Source: Seminavis robusta | Lineage: Eukaryota; Bacillariophyta; Bacillariophyceae; Naviculales; Naviculaceae | Length of the DNA: 64,000 nucleotides | Assembly (NCBI GenBank): GCA_903772945.1 | Contig: CAICTM010000097.1 | Coordinates: 58,208 to 122,207, forward strand | Reading direction: 5' to 3' | Shown: positions 9,501-22,900 of the stretch, piece after piece | Layout of the letters: every line of letters begins with the position of its first letter | How positions within the stretch are numbered: the first letter of the stretch is position 1 | Translations under genes and position numbers: made by a program | The notes under the pieces: model-generated | Databases searched by the model: none | Told to the model about the DNA's origin: nothing | The model's input: the letters and a program-made list of their open reading frames with translations, nothing else

Positions 9501-12500
9501 CAATTTCTGCAAGGTTTGTGTTGGCTTTCTTTTCTTGCCCAGAATTTGAATGCACTTGCTAACGTTGACTTATACTTTTCCTTCCTGTTCGTAGGTGCTG
9601 CATGTTGGCGTCGCTCCTCATTCAGCCCCAAGCACAGCCTAGGAATAAAACTGCCACGCTGGCTCCCACGTGGGAGTCCATGCAAAAAGTCGTCTCGGCG
9701 TTTCGAATTGCACTGGCTGCCAAGACATTCGAGTGGAATAATATGACATGCGCAGCTTTGATTTCGGTTCCTTTGCAGATTGTAATTTCTTGTCTGGGGC
9801 AAGCCGAATTCGTGCAGTCAAGCTGGCACGTGTCTCATGTTGGGTTTATCCTAACTGACTTTATGCGGAGCGTAATGCTTCCTGCCATCCAAACAATCCA
9901 GAATGTCGAAAACAACAACTTGCAGGTTTCCGCCAGCAAAGCCCTGTTCGTAGCTCTAAAGCAACTGCAGTGGTTGCACTTGCTTCTAGAAGAAAGATGC
10001 GATGGAAGCAAGAAGGATCTCAGAGAGGCAGAGAGCAGGGATTGGGACGTCTCCAGCAGCCTGCAGTTTCTTTTCCGGTCGTACACGGCTAACTTCCCAC
10101 GTTCCACGAGCAACGGCGAGAACCCAAGCAGCGGAGCATACGACGGCCTACGGAGGGAGCTCGTAGTTCGTCTCTCGCGCTATGTTGTTGCGGACCCAGA
10201 AAACAGCAAGGACATTAGTGAAATTTTGGAGGATTTGGGATCCACGCTGAGGTTGCTCCGCTGGAAATGCGTTGCGTGGGAATGTTTAAGATTGCGCTGT
10301 ACTGTTCATTTGAAGGAGATCAAATGGCTAATGCTCATTCCCTTTTGTGATTCGGATGAGCAGATTCGCGAGTATTCCGCCCGCGAGCTGGGAAAGGTGC
10401 TTCTGGCGAATCATGGTTATGCTCTGTTTGCACTCTATGCTGACGAGGATGATGAATGGGACGCCCCAGTCGACACCAGGATGCTCGATCATTCGGCGGA
10501 GCCGTCAGGGGAAGAGTCGCATCCCTCCGAAGATGACGAAATCGAGGTCAGGATTCATCGACAAACCCATTCGTTGGATCGAATTGTCCAAGCATTGTTC
10601 CATGAAATCGACCAGTTGATGACGTTCTATTGCGACCGAACTTACACCCCTACCCCAACTCAGACGTCCTCTCAAGAAGACTCAGCATCGAAACGAGAGG
10701 ACCAAGACCAGGACCGGCGCGTCCGCCGTGTATCGGCTATTCGTGTCCTTTCGTCTTTGTGCTACTTCGCCGATGCCAACTCTTATGTCGGAATGAAGGT
10801 GCTAGAGCAAGCCTTCTCGAGACTCACAAGGTTAGCATCGGCCTTCGACGACGACTCCAAACAACCACGCGACGCTTTTCTTCGAAAATTCGCCACGGCT
10901 TCGTCATCCTTTAGAGAGTTGATGCAGCTTTCTCGGCACCGCCGCAAGTTTTTAGACCATTTCACTGGCAGCTTGGTTCGTGATGTCCTCATGCCTCACT
11001 CAAGTTTGGCCGCACGGTATGACTGCGACAGCGACCTCGCGGACATAAGCCCAGGAACGCGCGAGCGAAGGTATTTCCGCCTCTCGCGTCTACTTTGCGG
11101 CTTCCTAGGAGCGTCCAACAAGGGGGTCCTGACATGCAAGCGACTCGATTCCGTGGATTCCTTTCTGAGGGAGGCAGTGCCCCATGTGCTGACCCATCTA
11201 GTCCAATGCCGCGATTACGATTCCCTCAGGCTTTTTGCCGGCTTCTACCCGTACTTCTTGAGAAGTATGAATCAGCTACAAGACAAGGCGCGACGACGAA
11301 GGGCCAACGAACCACTCCTCGCAAACCGGGAGGTCACTCTGGGGGAGTCGAAATTCAAGAAATTTGCAGGCCCCGTCATCAGCGCGTTAGTGCTGAAGGA
11401 GAAAACTCATAGTCTTTGCTTGCATCCAGAAAACGTTGGTCGCATGCTTACAGCTGTCCTAATGAAGTCGGATAAAAACTCTCTAACGTTCTTGAGATGC
11501 ACCGTTCTGGATGGCAAGGACGAGTGGACGTTGAGAAAAGTTATCGAAGCTGCGGAAAACGAGATTGTCAAAGCGCTGGCCGCAAATCTTGGTTCTGACC
11601 CACAAAATGTCACCCCAGCAATAGTTGCCGTCAAGACCGCTGCAATTGCCATGCTCCACGAACCAACCGGCTCCGCCCGCGAAGACGCAGCGTCACTTGC
11701 CGACAAACTTGCATCTCAATGGATTACCAAGCATTTTATGGTTATCATCGTGATGGTGATTCAACACAAGTGGAAGTCAAAATCTCACAAAGACAAGCTG
11801 CGTTCGATGAGGAGTCTCAAGATTCTGCTTCGATTTTTACTGCCAAACGAGGCATTGCACTACTTTCCCCAGGTTCTCGCCGTAACCAGCGCCGCTATTG
11901 AGGACGGCAGTTCTAGCGGCTTTGATGATGAAGCAAAGCTGTTGGTTTGTGGGCGTATGCGCCTTCTGGCCGTGGAGGTTTTGGCAAAGTTCTGCCAGCT
12001 CCTGGGACCGCCAGCATGGCCCCAGATAGGGCAGAACTTGACAACTATCACAGTTTCTCTCATGCCAGCTTTGTCCCAACCCGACTCGACAGTGCACGCA
12101 GAAGTGCAGCGTCTACAACAGCTCTCTTCAGCAGCCGCAGCTAGCCTGCTGGAGTGGCTCAGTGTTGGAGCCCGTGGAAACTTCTTTAAACAATACTTCA
12201 GAGAGATTCCGTTTCTACCGGCTTCTTCCCAGCTGGATGTTGTGCGTTCTAACTTGAAAGAGCGCGGCGTGGTTTTCGACAATCTTGCCTCAACAGAGGA
12301 AGGAAGCGCACAACAACATGCATCAAGTAGGGATTCATACACGGGCTCTGCTGAGGCGTCCATCAGCAGCACTGTCGGAAAAGGTTCGAAACTGGCTCGA
12401 GAAAATGAGAGGGCCCAGCAGACAGCTCTATCCAAACGCTTGAAGACAGTCTGCGAGTTGCTTGGAAACGAGAACGTGAGCATTCGAAAGGCCATCCTAA

Positions 12501-15500
12501 AGCACCTACTGGGTCTTCTTCGTGCCAACAGATCTCTATTCCACTCCCTTGTTGCAAACGAGGGAAGCATTTCCAATCGACATTTCCTGACTCTCCAGTT
12601 CAGCGGAAAGGAAGGTAAGAGACTCGTCTTGCTGCCTGTGGTGCAAAAAGTGATGGTGGAACTTACAGGGCCGCCGTTTAGAATCCGCTGAGTCATTCAG
12701 TGTCACGACAATGATGGGCATTCTCTTGGCACGAAGCGTCAACGAGACAGGTAAGTCCGCCAGTTTCATGGCGCGATCAGGTGCTGCATATCGCCATTCT
12801 CACAGTTATGCTGCAACTTCAGACGACGATGCCAAGAGTCTGCTTGGTACCTGCCTGGGCGAGGTCGGTGCGATTGGCGAACACCGCCTGGGAGGTATCT
12901 CAATGGCCGCCGTAATGGGGCCATCGGACTCCCTCGAGGCTTGTGACAATGACTGGCGTCTCTCCCAGCCACCCTGGGCGTCTAACACGTCGAGATATGA
13001 ACTCCAACTTGTAAAGCGACATCTTGTGGCAGCGCTGAAGGCCACAACTAGCACAGAAGACCAAAACAAAGTTGCCTTTGCATTCCAGGAACTCTTGCAT
13101 CTGCTGGATGACGCTGCGCACCAAGGAAGTTCACAGCGGCCAGACACATCCCTTGGAGACGCAGGGGACAAGCCCCGGCGAGAGATGAGTAGCTGGTTGA
13201 GCGGGCAGTTGCAGGATGCTGGAGTATTCGAGACAGTAGAACCTTATTGGAACACGAATTTCACCGAAGTGAGTATCATCAGCGAAAAGATAAACGCGTT
13301 GGCCTTGTCCCGCATTCGACTGACTGTAACGTTCTTGGTCCAATAGTCACAGAAACAAATGCTCGCGGCGGTAGAACCCCCCTTTTTCAAGACGTCGAAT
13401 ACTTACTACTTGTGGCTCTCTCAATGGTGTCGCTTCATGGCGTTGCGTTCCCACTCTGGCAAGAGCCCATGGAGCAGTATGTTCCACGGTTGCCGAACGG
13501 CTCTGAGAGCCCCAGCAGGCTTGGTTGTCGCGGAGTTTCTTCTGCCCTTACTTGTCCTGGATCGACTTTGCTTTGGGAGTCTCCAAGAAAGCACAATAAT
13601 TCTTCAAGAGATTCGGGATGTGTTTGGATACAGCAAGAATCATTTTGCCGATGACAGTACCGGTACAGACATGACGAACAGAATGTCTCAGCCTGAACAC
13701 AGGAAGGCCGTCAACACGATCTTTATGGTTATCGACAATTGGCAGCACTGGGTGGAGTTTTACAAGGAGAATCGACAACAACACAAGCCTTCGAAACGCT
13801 CTTCTCACAGCCCTGATCTCAGCCCCATAGAGGCATGGACTGCCGACGACTGCATTTTCAGGATCGAAGAAATTCTTTCAAAGATTCCCTTATTGCTTCA
13901 AGCTGAAGCCGCGGCTTCTGTTGGCATGCATGCAAGGGCTCTCAGACTTTTGGAAATGGCAGCACGCAGTAGTGTCGTCAAGAAGGTTTTCAATGCGACC
14001 GGCAGCGATCGAGTAGAGGCGAATTCCCCGAAGGTGAAACAAGGCAGCTCAAGGGCCCTCGGCAGTCACGTGGTCTCCGGAGTTGATTTGAATCTGATGA
14101 AGGAGGTCCTGTCCGAGTTAAGTGACTACGAAACAATGGCTGCTCTTGAAGTTGATAGCCGTCATGCTAAGCCTTGGGAACGCACGATGGACAGCATCAG
14201 ACAAAACGAAGCATCTGGCAACTGGGAAGGCGCACTAAGAGATTATGAAAGATTTCAACAATTGCGAGATGAATCAAAAGATTCAACGCTTCAGGGAGCT
14301 CTAAGGTGCCTTCTGAAGCTTGGGCAGTTTGAGAGTGTCTTGAATCAAGTGAGGGGCATCGTGCATGGAGGTGACACTTCATCCCATGCATCTTCGAGGG
14401 CCATGCTAGCAGAACCATTCGCAGTGGAGGCAGCATGGCGACTTGGAAGATGGCAGACGCTTTCTGAAGTATCAAACCAAATCTGCCAGCGGGGGAACAT
14501 TGCTACCACGCTTGGGCCCGATGCGACCTATCAGATTGCGCAGGGTCAAGCCATGCTGGCGCTTCACGAGAAGAAGGCCGATGCAGTTGTGTCAGCTCTA
14601 ACCACAGGTCGCCAAGCAGTGATGGATAGTCTCTCGAGTGTGGCCCGTGAGAGCTACTCGCGTGCCTATCCCTACGTTGTCAGACTGCAATGCCTACGTG
14701 AAATTGAGGACGCGGCTGAATTCATGTGTTCCTCCGACGATTCTTCCCCGTTCTCCTTTGTGGAGCTAACAAAATCAGAGTCTCACTATGGGTGGAGCTG
14801 GCAGAAGCGGTTAGAATTGGTTTCTTCGTCCAGTTCGGCTGCTGTGATCGACACGCGGCTTGCGTTGGCTCGGTTAGCGAAGGATCCTGTCTTAGAAGGC
14901 TCCCTTTTCTTGACGGTCGGGAAAAAGGCCCGAAAAAGTGGTCTGTTGGGCATCGCTGCGGACGCTCTAGCAGCAGCAGAGACAACATTTCATTGCGTCC
15001 CGTCAACTGCTGCAAGAGAGGTTGATGGGCTTCTGAACACCACTAAAATGCAGCTTGCCAAGCTGAAGCACAGTGCGGGTCAGAATGGCGCTGCTTTGAA
15101 AATGCTGGGCCAGGATCAAGTTAATCACTTGTACGTCATGAACGCCGTGGATGCCAAGAATGCGGTCTTGTCCCAGGAGAGGGAAGCGGAAGGATCGATG
15201 AGGGCTCCGGTCGAGGACGACGTTGTGATCGTGCGCTTTTCAAGCCGCGTCTTGCTGTCGACGCAGTGGATCGTAGAAGGTGGCTTGAAAGATGGCGCCG
15301 AAATCATGAATAGGTTCGAGACCATTCACAAGTTGGCACACAAGATGGAGAAAGGTGAGGCATGAAAGTTCCCGATGGCGAGGATGCAAAGCGAGTACTC
15401 ACAACATGCGAACATGCGCTTTTGTGACCAGGCAATTTCTACTTTGCAAAGTATGTTGACTCAATTGTCTCGAATAGAATTGCTGCCATGATGAGTAGCC

Positions 15501-17893
15501 CGCAGGCACAAAACCAAGCTCGGGTTGACGAAGATATCGTCAGGTCTGAAGCTATCAAGAAAGATTCATGGTGCCAACAGTACATGCTCAAAGCAATGGA
15601 ACATTACACACTGAGCTTGAGACTAAGCTTGAAACATGTGTATCACGCCCTTCCGCGATTGCTCTCGCTTTGGTTTGAGCTCTCATCTGTATTGGCATCT
15701 GAAAAGGTTGGTAGCACAACACAATCTGGAAACAAGAAGCAAAGAGTTTCGTACGGGTCATCCAAACGCCGGTCTTCACAGAATACCAAAAGTACTGGAG
15801 GTGAGAAGTTTGTTTTCACTATTCGCTTTGGATGTAGCCCTATCTGACCAAACCTTTCTTCCCAGAAAATCAAGACCATAGAGCAAACAAATTTATGCTC
15901 GAAAATGTGAAGCTCGTGTCGACGAAAACATTCTACACGGCAATGCCACAGCTCATTGCTCAGATAATGCACAAGGACAGTCGTACAGCCGAAATCGTGC
16001 AAGCACTTCTCAAAGAGGTACTTGCAAGGTATCCAGAGCAAGCGATGTGGCCGCTGGCCTGGCTTTGCCACTCAACCAACAGCAATCGCAACCGAATCGG
16101 CCAGGACATCTTCAAGGCTGCAGAAAAAGCGCTCGATAAGAACAACAAAAATTCACTTCGCAACCTCTTGGTGGCATCCAAGTCCCTTTTTAGGCACCTT
16201 CAGAGCATCGCCAAGTGAGTATAATATACAACCGAGCACGTGCTCTCTGCTTCGAGTGTTCTGTCTACTAGCTAGACCTATCTCATCGCTCTGTCTCTTC
16301 TTTCAATTCTCAACATAGGTTCGAAGTTCAAGATCCCAAGGGCAAGAGGAGAGGCTCCATTTCTTTGAATCCTTGGCGCGGGGAAGTACCCCTCTGTGAC
16401 TTTGTCCCGCCGGTTCAAGCGGCCCTCACCGCGGTTTTGCCGTCATCTGACGGCATCGGCCGCAAGAAAGATTTGTTTCCGCGACAAGTTCCAAGGATGC
16501 GTGATTTTAGCTCGGAAGTCAAGGTGATGTCTTCTAAGGCTAGGCCAAAGCGTATAACAGCTTATGTGATCCCCGCTGCTAGCGCGTCAATGATCAGGCG
16601 TGAAAAGCAGAAGATTGCAAAGAAACCGCTCGAGATTGATATTGGCGAGCTTCACTTTCTTGTCAAACAGGAAGTGAAAGGCGACCTTCGAAAAGATGCT
16701 CGAGTGCAAGATCTCAACACAGTGATCAACCGGTTGATGGCTTCGTCACGTGACTCTGGCAAGTGTGGGTTTTCGTCCCAGAATCGCCAACTCCGTTTAC
16801 GGACATTTGCTGTACTTTGCCTTTCGGAGGAGAGTGGAATCTTGGAGTGGGTGCCGGATACTACGGCTCTTCGTGCACTAATCCAGGGCACATACAATCC
16901 ACAAGCTTGCGAGCACAGTGCGCGAAGAAGAGGCTCCAATGCTGTCAACTTTGCTGATGCTCATCTCCGTCAAGCCTTTGACAAATGCCAATCCGCGTTC
17001 TTTGAAGGCAAGCCAACCGATGCAGCGGCTCTATTTGAGGAAAGGATGCTGAAGGAATACCCCCCACTCTTCTACTGGTGGTTTGTTCAAAAGTTCCAAG
17101 ACCCCCATGCATGGTACGAAGCAAGGACAGCGTTCACGTTGAGCGCAGCAATTTGGTCGGGGGTCGGCCACGTGCTCGGACTCGGAGACCGACATACAGA
17201 AAACATTTTGGTGGACACCAACACTGGAGAATGCGTTCATGTAGACTTTGATTGGTAGGTACAGGAGTGCTTGATGATGTTGTTGGTGATGTCCCCTTTT
17301 TCAGTTCTCTCACCATGCACTCACTGGCTTGCTGCCATTATTATGACTTTAGTATCTTTGACAAAGCCTTGAATCTCCCTCGGCCGGAGATTGTCCCCTT
17401 TCGATTGACTGCCAACATGCTGGATGCGTTTGGCCCGACGGGTGCGGACGGTGTCTATTCTGCGTCTCTCAAACTAACCATGGGCACTCTACGTGACAAC
17501 CGCGACACGCTGCTCTCCGTGCTGGAACCATTCATCAAGGATCCCGTCATTGACTGGAAGCGTGCCAAGAGCACCCAAAGTCCCAAGAAGAAGAGCAGCA
17601 GCACGGGTGGTCGTTTGGACATGACCCAAGTGGCTGACCGTCAGACCCGAGATGCCAAGCAATCCATCAAGGTGGTGGAGCAACGATTGCGGGGTATCTA
17701 CAACTTGCGGAATCCGAATTGGAAGAAAATCAAGCGAAAAGATGGCTTTGCAGCAGGCAACCAACAACAACCCGACGAGTTGACTCAGTTGTTGCCTTTG
17801 TCCGTGGAAGGTCAAGTCCACCAACTGATTACCGAAGCCACGAGCAGCGAGAACTTGGTCCAGCTGTATGTAGGGTGGATGCCATGGGTGTAG
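6505..17893 (+). CDS. ATR: ATR checkpoint kinase (PIKK), ten exons, 3538 aa
   Basis: Exons: 6505-7030, 7161-9513, 9595-12614, 12682-12750, 12823-13268, 13347-15354, 15432-15800, 15866-16214, 16319-17254, 17353-17893. They total 10617 bases in one frame. The UME region is near residues 1740-1860 (LLGPPAWPQIGQN ... EIPFLPASSQLDVVRSNL) and is followed by LLGTCLGEVGAIGEHRLGG, as in ATR. FAT spans about 2300-3040. The kinase has an N-lobe GDLRKD motif, the catalytic loop GLGDRHTENIL, metal-binding HVDFDC and PEIVPFRLTANM. FATC closes the protein (SVEGQVHQLITEATSSENLV ... YVGWMPWV). ATR senses RPA-coated single-stranded DNA in the nucleus and starts the replication checkpoint. It is about 900 residues longer than human ATR, mostly from a long unrecognised N-terminal part and low-complexity inserts (Ser run near 8190, Gln-rich stretches). 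The glycine-loop region has an insert of about 25 residues. All catalytic motifs are intact. Confidence 0.93.
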
Positions 17894-17944
17894 AGCAGAG
17901 CTAGACGAATCGAATCGAATCCACCTGGATATTTTACATTGCAA

Positions 17945-19339
17945 CTAGCTAGCTATTTCGCCTTCATAGTTGGCTAGCTGAAGAGCAGGTTGTTGCTGCT
18001 CTGACAGCATCTTTTTCTGTGCCGCCGTCGCTCCTCTCCCCAATGTCCCACCCTGTTCATCATAAGGTTGTAATGCCAATCTTGGCTCCTTCGCGACAGC
18101 AACCTCCCACAACTCTTTCAGGTCGTCTCGTTGTAGCACTCGTGCCAATTCCGGCGAGAGTGGCGCTACACATTGGATCCGAGGAGTATGTTTGTTGTCG
18201 TTGTTGTCACTGCTGTCCTTATTGTCATGTGCAGTACTTATTGTTGCTGTTTCTTGATCATCTTCTTCTTGTACTCGTTGTATGGGAGGTAGGTCCACGG
18301 ACATGCAATGCAAAAAGAGCCGATTGAACCCTCTGTTTTGTCTCCACCATCGATTGACCTTGGAGTCTCCATGTTCGGAATCTCCAATGATGGGATGTCC
18401 AATAGCGTGTGCATGCCGTCGTATTTGATGTTTGCGTCCCGTCAACAGTCGGCATTTGACCAGCGAACAGGCTCCTTGATACTCCTCTCCGAATTGGGCA
18501 CCGTTGATGGACGCCAACCATTGAAATTCGGTTTGTGCCTCTCGTGTTACTTCTTGAACCGTAATGGGTTGATCTACCAACAGGGTGGGCTCCAAATTCC
18601 GCCAATCGCCGCGTACCAAGCAAATGTACTCCTTGGTTCCGGCTTTGAGGGCGGAATGCAATTGTCCACACACTTTCGACTCAAAGGCAAACAAGAGTAC
18701 CCCGGATGTTCGATGATCGAGTCGATGGACGGGCCATACTTTGCGCGACAATTGTCGTTTGAGCAGTGTGGAAACCACAAATTGTCGTCCTGGTTGTTTG
18801 TGCGAATTCCGGCCACTGCGATGGACCGACATTTGGGCGGGTTTGTTAATGGCGACCCAGTCATTGTGATATTGTAATATTGGAATGCGCGGTCGAATCA
18901 ATTTGGGATGATGACTGCCGTTGCTGTTGTTGGGATTCTTTGTTTGGCCTTTTTGCCCTCCTCTTCCTCGTCTGTTTCTCCTCTTCTTCTTGTGGAGCTT
19001 GGCTGGTTCCTCCTTTTCTTCTTCCTTGTCTTGTTCCGCTTTTCCATGGTCGTTGTCACTTTCATCATCATCATCATCATCGTGCGATTCTGACGCTGAA
19101 GATGACAAAGACTCCTCCAATTCTGATGTTCGGATATCCTGACCAGCTGGATCATTCGATGCACTCATCGTGGTCATGTAACGAGCAACAGCTCTCTTGT
19201 GATTCCTCTTCAAGGATACCGGTACTGGCACGGATGGCACCGCAAACGGACAAAAGCCCCGAACAGGAACCACCAAACTAGAAACAAGGCAGCTCGTCAG
19301 GACCAAACTGAGCTGCACCACAGGGGAAGCATTTACCAT
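17945..19339 (-). CDS. RluA/TruC-like pseudouridine synthase, probably organellar
   Basis: This intron-free frame encodes 464 residues. The N-terminus has a hydrophobic signal (LSLVLTSCLVSSLVVPVRG) followed by FCPF, resembling a diatom plastid presequence. Next comes an acidic then Lys/Arg-rich low-complexity region (about 75-140). The catalytic domain has INKPAQMSVHRSGRN, then VWPVHRLDHRTSGVLLF with the catalytic Asp of HRLD. It continues with LTGRKHQIRRHAHAIGHPII, GDSEHGDSKVNRWWR and LFLHCMSVDL. The GDxxHG-x(3)-NR pattern is typical of TruC, which modifies U65 of certain bacterial tRNAs. The substrate here is probably an organellar tRNA or rRNA, but that is inference. Residues 330-380 are an acidic insert. 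The stop lies 51 bases from the ATR stop in convergent orientation. Confidence 0.86.
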   Translation of the reverse strand: MVNASPVVQLSLVLTSCLVSSLVVPVRGFCPFAVPSVPVPVSLKRNHKRAVARYMTTMSASNDPAGQDIRTSELEESLSSSASESHDDDDDDESDNDHGKAEQDKEEEKEEPAKLHKKKRRNRRGRGGQKGQTKNPNNSNGSHHPKLIRPRIPILQYHNDWVAINKPAQMSVHRSGRNSHKQPGRQFVVSTLLKRQLSRKVWPVHRLDHRTSGVLLFAFESKVCGQLHSALKAGTKEYICLVRGDWRNLEPTLLVDQPITVQEVTREAQTEFQWLASINGAQFGEEYQGACSLVKCRLLTGRKHQIRRHAHAIGHPIIGDSEHGDSKVNRWWRQNRGFNRLFLHCMSVDLPPIQRVQEEDDQETATISTAHDNKDSSDNNDNKHTPRIQCVAPLSPELARVLQRDDLKELWEVAVAKEPRLALQPYDEQGGTLGRGATAAQKKMLSEQQQPALQLANYEGEIAS

Positions 19340-19985
19340 CCTCTCCCAATAGTCCTATATAGCCATGAGAGGATAGACCTCTTCAACGCTGAACTGTTGG
19401 CTGGCCTCCATTCGCTACCGGTAGTCTAGTCTGATGTCTCATTGAGCTCGAACTGTCCGCTCGAGATCTTTTTTTGTCCGATGAATCGAATCGAATCAAA
19501 TCGAATCGAAAGCATTCGATTCTTCATTCGATTCATTCGAATCTTGAATCGAATCGAATCTTCGGTCTTGTCCGAAAAACGCTTCGAGTGTTCGGGATTG
19601 TTCCTTGAAGAAATCTTGTGCATGGGAAGTTTAGTTACTTAACAGCGGCACCTCCAGAATCTGATGGACAGTCAAAACGGCTGCCAGTCCGCCATGCATG
19701 GTACCGGTACAACTGTACGCTGTACCGGTACCGCTACAACACGCATGCATACCGGTACTAGTACCTGGTACCGGTCCACACCGGAAAGCAGTGACCACCA
19801 CACTGGTCACGGATGTCGACAAGACGGCAGCCACTCCAAGCTCGGTCCCAAACAAGAGGACGCTCTCAGCGCAATCATCATGCCGCTCACTCGCCATAGA
19901 TTGATCACTGCAGTCAGGTACGTACTACCCGAAGAAGAAGTCTACCCTTCTGCCATAAGGCTGCCACCTACCGTACTGTACCAAC
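19340..19985. other. Divergent spacer with GATTC and GGTACC repeat clusters
   Basis: These 646 bases separate the divergent pseudouridine synthase and STAND ATPase genes and must contain both promoters. At 19484-19562 there is a dense cluster of GAATC/GATTC pentamers on both strands ('gaatcgaatcaaatcgaatc'). At 19699-19775 there is a cluster of ACCGGT/GGTACC palindromes ('ggtaccggtacaactgtacg'). Short frames here follow the repeats and do not look like genes. Confidence 0.6.
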
Positions 19986-22900
19986 ATGCCAAAGCAAAGA
20001 AGATCCAGCATGCGAGGCATGCGGAGCATGAGCTCCAGTGATTTGTCGCTCCCCAGTCGACCACATCGGACACTCGTATCGCCACATCAACGCCATTCCA
20101 TTTCCATCAAATTGAATCTAAACTGGGCGTTGCATGTAGGTCGAGGGAAAGAATGGAAGGCTCTGCAAGATTCGTTTCAAAGAGTGCAAAAGAAAGGGGC
20201 TGCATCAGAAGCGTGCATTGTCTCGGGGCTATCAGGCATCGGAAAGACACATTTTTGTCGGCAACTGAAACGAGACATGATGGAATCCAAGGAAACTCCT
20301 CGTGGCTTTTTTGGAGAGGGGAAATTTGACCAATACCAGCAGCTGTCGGATCCCTTTGCAGCCGTTGTTGAGGCATTTTCGGATATTTGTAGCCAAATCC
20401 TCAAAGACTTGGAACGGAGAGAGGAGATCAGCAAGAATATTCAGGCATCCTTGGGGTCCAGAACCGATGTGAGACTGGCCATGAAACTGATTCCTCCCTT
20501 GGCAGAGATTTTTGGCAATAATACAATCTCAGTTGATGGTCCCGTACTTGGCAAATCAATGACAATACAACGGCAAACTGATCGTGAAGAAAGGCCCCAA
20601 CCAAGTGGAGGACACGATGAAACCCTGGTTCGTCAGCAGCCAGTGTCAGCTAGTCACACCATGGCCCTGTTCCGATCATTGCTCAAAGGGATTGCCTCAT
20701 CGTCCTGCTATGTCATACTCTTCCTCGATGACGTGCAGTGGTCTGACATGGCTAGCCGGGAACTCGTGCATGCCATTCTCTCTGACTCTACAATTCAAAA
20801 TGTGCTGCTACTGGCAGCTCGGAGAGACAGTGAGCGCACACAGCAGAACCCTAGCAGCTCCAATCTCCCTACCATGATACCAGAGAACAAGAAAGAAGCG
20901 AACTATATCTCATTGCACAATCTCAGCGAGAGCCAAGTTACTGCACTTCTAGTCAGTCTATTTGAATGCCACCCCTCACACCAAAGCAATGAGAGGGTGC
21001 AGCCACTCTCCAAACTCATTCTGAAAAAGACTGGTGGTAACATTTTCTACATTGTGCAATTGCTCGAGTTCTTGCAGCAGCAACATTTGCTCTTTTATGA
21101 CACTCTGGACAATGAATGGACTTGGGATTTGGCCGCCATCACTCTGAAGGCCAATGCCAGTGAGAATGTTGTCCAATTTCTCACACAAGTCATTGAGAAC
21201 AATCTGCCAGGAGAAGTCAGAGCTGCCTTGGCAATGGCATCATGCCTGGGGTTTGTCTTTCATGTAAAAGTGCTCACATTGGCTCTGCAAATGACAGAAG
21301 ACAGTGCCAGCTTCTTTGCCGAGCATGCGACAACTTCTACTGACAACTGTGAGACTTCAATGTTGTGTCAAAGATTGCAGGACAGCTTACGGTATGCCTC
21401 TGAAGAGGGGCTGATTGAATCAGTATCAAAGGATGGCAGCGTTTTCAAGTGGTCACACGACAAACTACTGGAGTGCTGCTACAGCAACATGGCAGAGAGA
21501 CAAGACATTGAACTATTGCATCTTCAGATTGGGAGGGCTATGCATCAGAAGCTCCTTTTGGAGGAGGCACAGGATGATAGCTTCTTGTTCCTAACAGTTG
21601 CACAAATGAATCGAGGATCAGCCCGTATAGATCGAGGATCAGCCCGTATAGATCAAACCAGCCACGAGCGCATTGATCTTGTAGAGCTAAACCTGAGAGC
21701 TGGTGAGAAGGCAAGGTCGCTATCAGCATTCCAGACTGCATCTGAATACCTGGCAATTGCTCGAAGACTGGTTATAGAGGATGATTGGAAGAATGAGTTC
21801 GTCCTGACATTGGAGCTCTACACCATGTCAGCTGAGACAGAGTTTTCCTGCGGCAATTACGACACGTTGAAGGATTTGTTGGACCAAATTGAGAGTCATG
21901 GGCAGACTATTGAGGATAAGATGAGAGCCTGGTATCTTCGTGTGGCCATGCTTGGGCAGAGCAGTCCCAGGGAAGGATCCAAAGAAGCATGTCGTGTGTT
22001 GGGTCTCTTGGGCCAGCCAATGCCTTTCAGGCCATCTGTGTTTCGTCTGGGGTATGAATTCTTTCAAGTCAGAGCCATGGTAAACAATTGCAATGAAGAT
22101 GACCTGCTCAATCTACCGACAATGGAAGGGAAAAAAGACCGTGTCATCATGAAACTCCTGCAATTCGTTGATTACTTTGGAAGAATGGACGAAAATGAGA
22201 GTTTGATGACCTTGAGTCACCTCAGGCAAATGCAACACACTCTAAAAAATGGCATGAGTGACGGGGCGGGTGCAACCTATGCGGTGTGGGGGATTGTGAA
22301 AGGAATGTTTGGTGATGTCGATGGGGCGTATCGGTTTGGGCAATTGGCAACCACGGTTGCTGATAACTGGGAAGAGAGCCAGGGTGCCATCCCAAAGGCT
22401 TATGCATCGGTATATACATGCATCAACCATATGAAGGAGCCTCTAGCACATTCCGTGGACCCACTCTTGATGGCATACAGAGCTGGACTTGAGTCAGGAG
22501 AAGCTTACCATGGTGGCTGCTGCATGTCTGCCTACATGGGCGTCTACATTACAATGGGCTTGCCAATAGGCCCGTTGTTGGGAGATATGGAAAAGTTCAT
22601 TGGCCAACTCCAGGAGGGTGGTCAAGGCCAACTTGTCCGTTTCATTCGTCCAATGAATGAATTTGCACGGATTTTGGCTGGAAAGCAGTCCTCTCCCTTG
22701 ATTATTGATGAAACGGACCTGCCCGTGTACCGATCCACAGATTCCATCTGGTTGATTTATCTTCAATACATCCAAAATGACATTTGGGAAGCAAGAAACA
22801 CGCTGCGCCGTGTCATGAAAACCACCAAGGAACCATTGTTTGATGTAATATACATGAGCTACCATCTCAGGATTGTTTCTGCCCTTATCTGCTATGGCAT

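Noticed and set aside
12751-12822. ATR residues GKSASFMARSGAAYRHSHSY as coding
   Set aside because: They are flanked by a perfect GTAAGT donor and an acceptor in phase, and are absent from the conserved ATR alignment.
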